Positions 8,203-14,507 of a stretch of DNA of 28,439 bases are shown here, piece after piece; positions within the stretch are counted from its first letter, which is position 1, and each line of letters begins with the position of its first letter. Position numbers and translations under genes: made by a program. Source of the DNA: Chloroflexaceae bacterium UBA1466 (lineage in GTDB: Bacteria > Chloroflexota > Chloroflexia > Chloroflexales > Chloroflexaceae); NCBI GenBank assembly GCA_002325605.1, contig DCSM01000041.1, positions 1-28,439 on the forward strand. The letters are read 5' to 3'. The notes below the pieces were generated by a model. The model was not told the origin of the DNA and made no database searches. It saw only the letters and a program-made list of their open reading frames with translations.

Positions 8203-8544
8203 ATGATCTATAAAGTTCTTGTTTTAAGTCAAGCTGATGGCAGCTATCTCGCGCAGGCCCTCTTTAGCGCTGATCTTAAAGCTAAAGGCGCAACCAAGAC
8301 TGAGGCTTTGCAGAATTTACGGCTAGAAATTCTTACGCTTCAGTTGCAAGGTCAGATTGTCGAGATAGATGTGCCCTCCGCTGAAGAGATCGCTGGCGAT
8401 CCATGGATGAGCATTGTGGGGATAGCAAAAGCTGATCCGCAGCGCGAATTCTATTTGAAAGCGATAGCGAACTATCGAAAAGAAGTCTTTGAAGCAGAGC
8501 AGAAAGAGTGGAAAGAGGAAGATAGCCAGAAAATGGTGGCTTAG
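8203..8544 (+). CDS. HicB-like protein, probable antitoxin partner of the PIN protein
   Basis: Small 113-residue protein. Residues 1-50 follow the HicB-type pattern of a short strand, QADGSYLA, further strands, then G-A-T-K-T-E-A-L-Q-N-L leading into a helix. The C-terminal half is acidic and helical (EVFEAEQKEWKEEDSQK) and carries no recognisable DNA-binding motif. It has AAGGAT about ten bases before the ATG and ends two bases before the PIN-domain gene, the usual antitoxin-then-toxin order. HicB normally pairs with HicA, not with a PIN nuclease. I infer the antitoxin role from the gene arrangement; the HicB likeness is limited to the N-terminus and I am only moderately sure of it. Confidence 0.55.
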   Translation: MIYKVLVLSQADGSYLAQALFSADLKAKGATKTEALQNLRLEILTLQLQGQIVEIDVPSAEEIAGDPWMSIVGIAKADPQREFYLKAIANYRKEVFEAEQKEWKEEDSQKMVA

Positions 8545-8546
8545 AA

Positions 8547-8987
8547 ATGATCATCAAGTACATTTTGGATACTGATCATATCACACTACTAGAAAATGGT
8601 CATCAACAAGTTATTCTTCACCTTATTGGTATTCCTTTTAGTCAACGAGCGGTCACAATTGTAAGTTTTGAAGAGCAAGTTCAGGGGCGATTAGCAACAA
8701 TTAGGCGGGCTAAAACCTCAACAGAAGTGGTTTCTGGTTACGAATATCTGTTCAAAACCCTCAAATTCTATTTACAAGTTCAGGTATTGCCCTACGATTC
8801 AGCAGCGAACAAAATGTTTGAAAGTCTCCGAAAAGAAGGGCTTCGTCGAATAGGTACAAATGATTTGCGAATTGCTGCCATTGCTCTCTGCAACCAAGCA
8901 ACAGTAGCCACGCGCAATTATCGTGATTTCGCCCTTGTACCAGGCTTACAATTGGTTGATTGGTCATTGCCCACCACCACCTTCTGA
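8547..8987 (+). CDS. PIN-domain ribonuclease, VapC-like toxin
   Basis: A 146-residue protein with the PIN nuclease acidic residues in order: D8 in YILDTDH near the start, E42/E43 in VSFEEQ, D106 in GTNDLRIAA, and D127 in TRNYRDF. These would bind Mg2+/Mn2+ and cut RNA, often tRNA or rRNA in VapC toxins. The ending TRNYRDFALVPGLQLVDW is typical of VapC proteins. The start lies two bases after the stop of the HicB-like gene and lacks a strong ribosome site, consistent with coupled translation. The length is normal for the family and no key residue is missing, so the nuclease is probably active unless neutralised. Confidence 0.85.
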   Translation: MIIKYILDTDHITLLENGHQQVILHLIGIPFSQRAVTIVSFEEQVQGRLATIRRAKTSTEVVSGYEYLFKTLKFYLQVQVLPYDSAANKMFESLRKEGLRRIGTNDLRIAAIALCNQATVATRNYRDFALVPGLQLVDWSLPTTTF

Positions 8988-8992
8988 ATCTC

Positions 8993-9001
8993 TGGTATTA
9001 T
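8993..9001 (+). promoter_or_regulatory. Likely gcvH extended -10
   Basis: TGG (8993-8995) followed by TATTAT (8996-9001), the same nine bases as upstream of gltX, 35 bases before the gcvH start. No clear -35 is seen. Confidence 0.5.
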
Positions 9002-9035
9002 AGGGGTCGGATTCGCTTCGTAGATAGAGGTTACA

Positions 9036-9425
9036 TTGAGCTACAAAATTCCTAAAGAGTTACGTTACGCTAAGACGGATGAGTGGGTACGGCTTGAGGG
9101 GGCTGAGGCTGTGATTGGCATCACCGATTTTGCCCAGGATCAGCTAGGCGATCTTGTTTTCTTGGAACTGCCTGACGTTGGAGCGACTTTTGAGCCAGGC
9201 GAAGTTTTTGGGGCGATTGAGTCGGTCAAGGCTTCTTCTGACCTGAATGCACCTGTCGGGGGTGAAGTCATTGCGGTCAATGAGGCGCTGGTCGATAATC
9301 AGCAACCAATCAATGACGACCCTTATGGTGCAGGCTGGCTGATTCGGTTGAAGGTCTCTGGCAAAGAGGACACTTTGCTGGATGCTGCGGCTTATGAAGC
9401 CGACATCAACGGGCGGAAGCATTAG
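9036..9425 (+). CDS. gcvH: Glycine cleavage system H protein
   Basis: Lipoyl carrier of the glycine cleavage complex; it shuttles the aminomethyl group from P protein to T protein. The 129-residue product has the lipoylation site K65 in GAIESVKASSDLNAPVGGEV, with the usual ITDFAQDQLGDLV segment before it and NDDPYGAGWLIRL after it. The start is TTG at 9036 with AGAGG about six bases upstream. It is followed by a perfect 18-bp GC hairpin and then by gcvPA. Neither gcvPB nor gcvT is in the window, so the complex must be completed from elsewhere. Confidence 0.96.
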   Translation: MSYKIPKELRYAKTDEWVRLEGAEAVIGITDFAQDQLGDLVFLELPDVGATFEPGEVFGAIESVKASSDLNAPVGGEVIAVNEALVDNQQPINDDPYGAGWLIRLKVSGKEDTLLDAAAYEADINGRKH

Positions 9426-9449
9426 GTTTTAGGTTTTTGAGCAGCACTG

Positions 9450-9489
9450 GCCCTGTGCGCCCCGCGCTAGAGCGCGGGGCGCACAGGGC
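9450..9489 (+). repeat. GC-only long hairpin, copy B
   Basis: A perfect 18-bp inverted repeat (9450-9467 and 9472-9489) around a TAGA loop, between gcvH and gcvPA. It contains GTGCGCC, shared with copy C. It has no T-tract, so it is not a classic terminator, though it may slow or end transcription from gcvH. Confidence 0.85.
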
Positions 9490-9501
9490 TTCCCATTTTG
9501 G

Positions 9502-9530
9502 TTGCCCTGCCTTTTCGCTTGTGGTAAACT
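9502..9530 (+). promoter_or_regulatory. Likely gcvPA promoter
   Basis: TTGCCC (9502-9507), a 17-base spacer, and TAAACT (9525-9530) preceded by TGG. The position just after hairpin B suggests gcvPA has its own promoter. Confidence 0.55.
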
Positions 9531-9569
9531 GCGCCAAGTAGGATTCTTCTTTTAGCGAAAGCCAAGCCG

Positions 9570-10907
9570 ATGTCACACTACACAGCGATCACCGAAACCG
9601 AACAAGCCGCGATGTTGCACGCGATTGGGGTAAATACGGGAGCCGACCTTTTTGCCGACGTGCCGGCGGCGTTGCGGTTCCCTCAGCTTAATCTCCCGCA
9701 GCCGTTGGCCGAAGCCGACCTGCTGCGCGAACTGCGCCAGATGAGCAATTTGAACGCCAACGCGCAAACGCATAGCCTTTTCCTGGGCGCGGGCGCGGCC
9801 AATCACTTTGTGCCCAGCGCCGTAGATAGCCTATTGCGGCGCAGCGAGTTTTACACCGCCTACACGCCCTATCAACCTGAAATCAGCCAGGGTACGCTCC
9901 AGGCGATCTTTGAATATCAGAGCCTGATTTGCAACCTCACGGGTATGGATGTCGCTAATGCGTCGCATTACGATGGCGCGACGGCGATTGCGGAAGCGGT
10001 GATTGTGGCGCTGAATGTGACGCGCAAACGTTCTAAAATCGTACTGACGCGTGGGCTTCACCCCCATTATCGAGCGGTTGTGCGGACTTATCTCGCCGCG
10101 CTGGGCTTGGAAATCGTTGGGGACGAGCAGCCTGGCGCGACTTTGGAAGCTGCGCTGGCGCAGGTTGATGATCAGACCGCCGCCTTTATCGTCCAAACGC
10201 CTGATTTCTTAGGGCAACTCCACGATTTACGCGGTTTAGCCCAGCAGGTCAAGGCTAAAGGGGCTTTATTGCTTGTGCATTTTGAACCTCTTGCGCTAGG
10301 CTTATTCCAGACTCCAGGCGAAGTTGAGGCAGACATCGCTACGGCTGAAGGGCAATCACTCGGTTTGGGCCTCAATTTTGGGGGGCCTTATCTCGGCATC
10401 TTCACTTGCAAAGACCAATATAAACACAAGATCGCTGGGCGGATTGTTGGGGCAACGAAAGATCTTGCGGGCAAAGAGGCTTATGTGCTGACGCTTCGCG
10501 CTCGTGAGCAAGATATTCGGCGGGAACGAGCGACCAGTAACATTTGTACCAATCAGGGCTTGATGGCTTTGGCTTCCACGATCTACCTGAGCCTGCTGGG
10601 GAAACAAGGCGTGCGGCAAGTCGCTGAACTGTGCTATCACCGCGCTCACTATGCTGCTAATCAGATTGCCCAAGTGCCAGGCTACAAAATCCTCGCCGAT
10701 AAGCCCTTTTTCAAAGAGTTTGTTGTGCAATGCCCGCGCCCTATCGCTGAAATCAATGCTGCCCTTCAGCAACAAAGCATTATTGGGGGCTATGATTTAG
10801 CCGAAGATGAGCCTAAGCTTGGTAATGCTTGCCTAATCTGTGTGACTGAGATGAATAGTAAAGCTGAAATTGATAAGTTAGTCGGGGTGTTGCGCGAGCT
10901 TGGGTAG
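9570..10907 (+). CDS. gcvPA: Glycine dehydrogenase (decarboxylating) subunit 1
   Basis: N-terminal half of the two-subunit, PLP-dependent P protein that decarboxylates glycine and loads the aminomethyl group onto GcvH. The 445-residue length and motifs fit GcvPA: FLGAGAANHFVPSAVD near residue 72, YTPYQPEISQGTLQ, YDGATAIAEA near 134, and GGPYLGIF near 272, followed by ERATSNICTNQGLMA. The PLP-binding Lys is in the partner subunit GcvPB, which is absent from the window. The ATG at 9570 lacks a strong ribosome site. Codon use drifts within the gene: the first 550 bases are rich in GCC, GCG and CTG, and the last 600 favour GCT and ATT. Confidence 0.95.
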   Translation: MSHYTAITETEQAAMLHAIGVNTGADLFADVPAALRFPQLNLPQPLAEADLLRELRQMSNLNANAQTHSLFLGAGAANHFVPSAVDSLLRRSEFYTAYTPYQPEISQGTLQAIFEYQSLICNLTGMDVANASHYDGATAIAEAVIVALNVTRKRSKIVLTRGLHPHYRAVVRTYLAALGLEIVGDEQPGATLEAALAQVDDQTAAFIVQTPDFLGQLHDLRGLAQQVKAKGALLLVHFEPLALGLFQTPGEVEADIATAEGQSLGLGLNFGGPYLGIFTCKDQYKHKIAGRIVGATKDLAGKEAYVLTLRAREQDIRRERATSNICTNQGLMALASTIYLSLLGKQGVRQVAELCYHRAHYAANQIAQVPGYKILADKPFFKEFVVQCPRPIAEINAALQQQSIIGGYDLAEDEPKLGNACLICVTEMNSKAEIDKLVGVLRELG

Positions 10908-10936
10908 AACCACTCATTATTTGAAAGGATAACACG

Positions 10937-11686
10937 ATGCTTCTTCAAGGTAGAATCGCATTAGTCACGGGCGGCAGCCGAGGCATTGGGGCCGCGACGG
11001 CCAAGCTCTTTGCCCACCACGGTGCAGCCGTGGCCGTCAACTATGTGCAAAATGCGGCGGCAGCGCAGCAAGTAGTCGCGGAGATCGAGGCGGCGGGCGG
11101 TAAGGCTTTGGCCGTGCAAGCCAATGTAACCGACCAGAATCAGATTGAATCCCTGGTGGAAAAAGTGGCTGAAGCGCTGGGCCCCATAGATACGTTAGTT
11201 TCAAATGCAGCAATTTCCTTCCCATTCGCCTCTTTCCTCGACTATGCCTGGGAGGATTTCGAGGCTAAACTGCTCGGCGAGTTGAAAGCGGCCTTTTTCT
11301 GCTGTAAGGCTGTGCTGCCATCGATGATTGAAAAGCAGCGCGGTTGTATTATTGCAGTTTCCAGTGGGCTTTCGCGGCATCCTGGCGAGGGTTTCTGTGC
11401 CCACAGCACCGCTAAATCGGGTTTAGATGGCTTTGTCAAGTCGTTAGCTCATGAGCTTGGCCCCCACGGCATCCGCGTCAATGCGGTTGCGCCTGGGCTG
11501 ACCATCACCGATGCTACCGCTTTTCTCCCTGAGCAGCAGAAACAGTTTATGGCTAATATGGCTCCTCTGCGCCGCATCGCAGTGCCTGAAGATATTGCGG
11601 GCGCTATTCTGCTGTTAGCCAGCGATGAAGCCCGTTTTATCACGGGAACTTATCTCCCTGTAAGCGGTGGAATTCAGATGATTTAG
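10937..11686 (+). CDS. SDR-family oxidoreductase with His in place of catalytic Tyr
   Basis: FabG-like short-chain dehydrogenase, 249 residues. The dinucleotide site is TGGSRGIG (residues 11-18), with NAA for cofactor binding and the active-site Ser in VSSGLS. The usual Y-x-x-x-K is replaced by H-S-T-A-K: at the position exactly 13 residues after the Ser, where Tyr acts as the proton donor, this protein has His. The Lys is kept, as is the PGLTITD loop. AAGGA precedes the ATG. The substrate cannot be assigned. With the Tyr missing it may be a slow or altered reductase or a non-catalytic binder, so a FabG (ketoacyl-ACP reductase) name would be unsafe. It sits between gcvPA and a MazG-like gene, with 29-base and 8-base gaps. 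Confidence 0.88.
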   Translation: MLLQGRIALVTGGSRGIGAATAKLFAHHGAAVAVNYVQNAAAAQQVVAEIEAAGGKALAVQANVTDQNQIESLVEKVAEALGPIDTLVSNAAISFPFASFLDYAWEDFEAKLLGELKAAFFCCKAVLPSMIEKQRGCIIAVSSGLSRHPGEGFCAHSTAKSGLDGFVKSLAHELGPHGIRVNAVAPGLTITDATAFLPEQQKQFMANMAPLRRIAVPEDIAGAILLLASDEARFITGTYLPVSGGIQMI

Positions 11687-11694
11687 CTAAAAAT

Positions 11695-12009
11695 ATGGAC
11701 ATTCAGCAACTAACTGAGCAGATCAATCGATTCGTAACCGCAAAAGGTTGGTATCAAACTGATTCTCCCTTTGCCCAAACCCAGCGGAACATTGCGACTT
11801 CCGTAGCCATTGAAGCGGCTGAGGTCTTAGAGCATTTTCAGTTTGGGGAAAAGGCTTCTGACCCGCAAGCCTTAGCGGGTGAATTAGCGGATGTGGCAAT
11901 GTATCTCTTCCAATTAGCCTATCTCACGGACATTGATTTGGAACAAGCGATTCTGAAGAAGCTGCAAGTCAACTATGCCCGAACCTGGGAGTCGCCCTCG
12001 CAAGAATGA
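11695..12009 (+). CDS. MazG-like nucleotide pyrophosphohydrolase
   Basis: A 104-residue all-helical protein with the MazG/dUTPase-like metal site E40-x-x-E43 (IEAAEVLEHF) and E63-x-x-D66 (GELADVAMYLFQLA), which binds Mg2+ and cleaves NTPs to NMP and PPi. Single-domain proteins of this size often act as house-cleaning enzymes on non-canonical nucleotides; the precise substrate is not visible. It starts eight bases after the SDR stop and is followed 65 bases later by an intrinsic terminator, making it the last gene of the gcvPA-SDR unit. Confidence 0.85.
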   Translation: MDIQQLTEQINRFVTAKGWYQTDSPFAQTQRNIATSVAIEAAEVLEHFQFGEKASDPQALAGELADVAMYLFQLAYLTDIDLEQAILKKLQVNYARTWESPSQE

Positions 12010-12074
12010 AGGGTTTGGGGGGGCCCCAGAGCTTCTCAATTTCGCAAAGCTAAAGGCAAAGAGCCTCTTAATCG

Positions 12075-12107
12075 GCAGGTTTTCTCCCAGAGAAGACCTG
12101 CTTTTTT
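12075..12107 (+). terminator. Intrinsic terminator after the MazG-like gene
   Basis: Twelve-base arms (12075-12086 and 12090-12101), with one G-U pair and a CCA loop, are followed by six T residues (12102-12107). It ends the plus-strand block facing the convergent kinase gene. Confidence 0.88.
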
Positions 12108-12131
12108 GTAATCCAATCCTTTTAGCTGTGG

Positions 12132-12168
12132 AAAAAAAGCCCTTTGCGATCTTGCAGACCACAAGGGG
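12132..12168 (-). terminator. Probable terminator of the minus-strand kinase/glycan block
   Basis: On the complement, CCCCTTGTG (12168-12160) pairs imperfectly with CGCAAAGGG (12148-12140), with one mismatch and one G-U, and is followed by CTTTTTTT. It lies 34 bases after the kinase stop. Confidence 0.6.
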
Positions 12169-12201
12169 TTAGGTTTAGAGAAAGGTCTTGTGGCTCCGCA
12201 A

Positions 12202-14460
12202 CTATTCCTTATTGCGTTCGCGGCGCACATTGCAGCCTGGCTCAACAAACCAAGCCCCTCGCGCATTTCCTGTTAAATCACATTCTTCGACCTCACCCGC
12301 CCCGCTATCCCGCACTAAAATTGCAACTACATTATTGCGATTGATTAAGCAGCGCCGAATCGTTGGTTTTGAGGCTTGCCGAATCTCGATTCCGGCGTGA
12401 GCATTGCCCACAATCGTGCAATCCTCGATTAGCCCGCGACTGTTTTCCCAAATAAGGATCCCGCGCTGTTTACCATCTCGAATCTGACAGCGCCGAATCA
12501 CAGGGTCGCTTTTTTTGCCAATACAAATACTCTCTTTGGTATTATTAGAAAGCTGACAAGCTTCTAAGGTCCCGTGGCCCTCTTGCCAAATCAAGACCCC
12601 GCGTTGCTTTTCGCTGTGAATTTTGGTGTTGCGAATGAGCGGATTCCCCCCCTGCGTGATTTCAATCCCCGCTTTGCTGTTACTGAAAATATCGCATTTC
12701 TCAATTAGCCCTTCGCCATCATCAGAAATCGTTATCCCATAACCTTCTACTTGATCATGGATATTACAACGGCGAATAAAGGGATTACTGCCACGCTTAA
12801 TTACGATTCCCGTATTCTTATTTTCAAAAATCTCGCATTCTTCGATAATCCCTTCGCCCCGCTCGCTGATTGTAATGGCATCTTGCTCTTCATGATGGAT
12901 TTTGCATTGGCGCAAGATCGGGTTGCTTCCCAGGCTAATCGCAACGCCCACAATCGTATTGCCAAAAATATCGCAACCTTCAAGGATGCCCCGCGCCTCA
13001 TCGAAAATCAGAATGCCTGCACCTTTGCTATCGTGAATGCTACAGCGCCAAATAAAGGGATTCGCTAAAGGCCCGTGAATCGCAATTGCGGCAAGCGCTT
13101 GGCACGTAATATCGCAGTCTTCTAAGAGTAAGCGACCTTTGGGGATGTCAACCGTAAAGTATTCCATATCGGTTTGGGCGGTTTGGCACTGGAGCGATAA
13201 ACCTCTGACAATCGCGTAGTCGGTTTGCATCGTCAGACAATTGGCATCTGTGCTTTCAACTACAATATTTTCGAGGGGCCCATCACCGATAATTTCAACT
13301 TTCCGATCTAAAACGAGACTTTCCTTATACAAACCAGGGTGAACAAAGATTTGGGTTCCTGGTTCAGCATTAGCAATAGCTTCACTAATGGTTTTGTAAT
13401 GGCCTTGGCCCCGTTTGGAAACCACAAGGGGTGTGGGGACGGACCCAATCGAGTCCGTGATTGGTGTCGCAGGGGAAGGCGGGGAAGTTATGGCCGCGAC
13501 CTTCGGCGCTGGAGTTGCCGCCGCCGGAGCCGCAACAATCGTTATGTCATTGAGGGCCTCGGCGCTGGCCGCTTTGCCGCCCCCACTCGGAGCCATGTGA
13601 AGCGCAGCCCGCATGGCCCCCGTCGTCGCAAAGCGTTTGGCCATCGCAGGAGCCAGGGCCTGGTGAAGCACAAACGAAAAGGTCGAGGGCACTTGCGGGT
13701 TGAGTTCATGGGCCGGGCGCAGGGGGTCAGGCTTATTGGTCAAGACCGCCGCCGTCCGCGACAAGGAATCTGGCGGCATTTGCCCCGTGGCCAAATGGTA
13801 TAAGGTAGCCCCCAAGGAATAGATGTCGCTGCGAGCATCGGTGCCGGTTCCCTGAATTTGCTCCAGCGGCGAATATTGCATCGTATAGGCCCGAACGCTC
13901 AGATCGGCTTCGCTCAAAGACTCGGAATCCTCAACGCGCCCCTTTGCCAGCCCAAAATCCAGCAGAATAATTCGCTCGCCCCGGGCCGTCAATTTGAGAT
14001 TGCGGGGCTTAATATCGCGGTGAATGATGGGCGGTTTGCGACTATGCAGATAGACTAGCGCGTCGAGGAGTTGGTCAGCCCAGCGCAGCACCCAGGGAAA
14101 CATCGTGGCGGAAAGAAACATGCTGCTTTTGCGGTCTAACATCGTGCCCAAATCATCGCCTGGGACAAATTGCATCACCAAAAATTGGCCCATTGAATCG
14201 ACGAAATGTTCCCCGACCATCGGCAACGAAGGATGCTTCAACCCCGCCAACAGGCGCGTCTCGCGTTCAAAAGCCTTGATAAACTCAGGGTCTTGAACGA
14301 GGATTTGCTTTAGAGCTACGGTGCTGCCCAAATTCTCGGTGGGTTGCAAATCGGTAGCCTGATAGACCGCGCTCATTCCCCCTTGGGCCAGCAGGCGTAC
14401 AATTTGATACCGTTCTTGGAGCAGCGTTTTGGGCGCAAGAAGCGAAGCATGCGTTGCCAT
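12202..14460 (-). CDS. Ser/Thr protein kinase fused to a right-handed beta-helix
   Basis: A 752-residue fusion. Residues about 17-280 are a Hanks-type kinase with every key residue: glycine loop AQGGMSAVY, K51 in VALK, helix-C E67 in FERE, HRDIKPRN (D149, N154) and DFG (168-170). A Pro/Ala-rich linker (about 290-345) has no membrane helix, so the protein is probably cytoplasmic. From about 350 a pectin-lyase-like beta-helix begins (YKTISEAIANAEPGTQIFVH) and continues as six full units of about 46 residues plus a partial one. Each unit follows the pattern G-x-IE-x-C-x-I-x-x-N, then GI-x-I, then NP-x-IRRC-x-IH. Such repeats usually bind ligands or scaffold proteins; no glycosidase catalytic residues can be recognised. 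It is the last gene behind the glycan genes, 47 bases after the GH57 stop, so it may be co-transcribed with them. Confidence 0.9.
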   Translation of the reverse strand: MATHASLLAPKTLLQERYQIVRLLAQGGMSAVYQATDLQPTENLGSTVALKQILVQDPEFIKAFERETRLLAGLKHPSLPMVGEHFVDSMGQFLVMQFVPGDDLGTMLDRKSSMFLSATMFPWVLRWADQLLDALVYLHSRKPPIIHRDIKPRNLKLTARGERIILLDFGLAKGRVEDSESLSEADLSVRAYTMQYSPLEQIQGTGTDARSDIYSLGATLYHLATGQMPPDSLSRTAAVLTNKPDPLRPAHELNPQVPSTFSFVLHQALAPAMAKRFATTGAMRAALHMAPSGGGKAASAEALNDITIVAAPAAATPAPKVAAITSPPSPATPITDSIGSVPTPLVVSKRGQGHYKTISEAIANAEPGTQIFVHPGLYKESLVLDRKVEIIGDGPLENIVVESTDANCLTMQTDYAIVRGLSLQCQTAQTDMEYFTVDIPKGRLLLEDCDITCQALAAIAIHGPLANPFIWRCSIHDSKGAGILIFDEARGILEGCDIFGNTIVGVAISLGSNPILRQCKIHHEEQDAITISERGEGIIEECEIFENKNTGIVIKRGSNPFIRRCNIHDQVEGYGITISDDGEGLIEKCDIFSNSKAGIEITQGGNPLIRNTKIHSEKQRGVLIWQEGHGTLEACQLSNNTKESICIGKKSDPVIRRCQIRDGKQRGILIWENSRGLIEDCTIVGNAHAGIEIRQASKPTIRRCLINRNNVVAILVRDSGAGEVEECDLTGNARGAWFVEPGCNVRRERNKE

Positions 14461-14507
14461 AACAAAGGCTGTCTTTCGGCGACTAATCGGCCTTTTCGGG
14501 GCTTAGA

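Noticed and set aside
12010..12400. Several short plus-strand frames after the MazG-like gene
   Set aside because: They run through two terminators and into the antisense of the kinase gene, with no start signals or domains.
13339..13803. 154-codon plus-strand frame rich in Arg and Gly
   Set aside because: Antisense to the kinase and its GC-rich linker; the composition is an artefact of the opposite strand.
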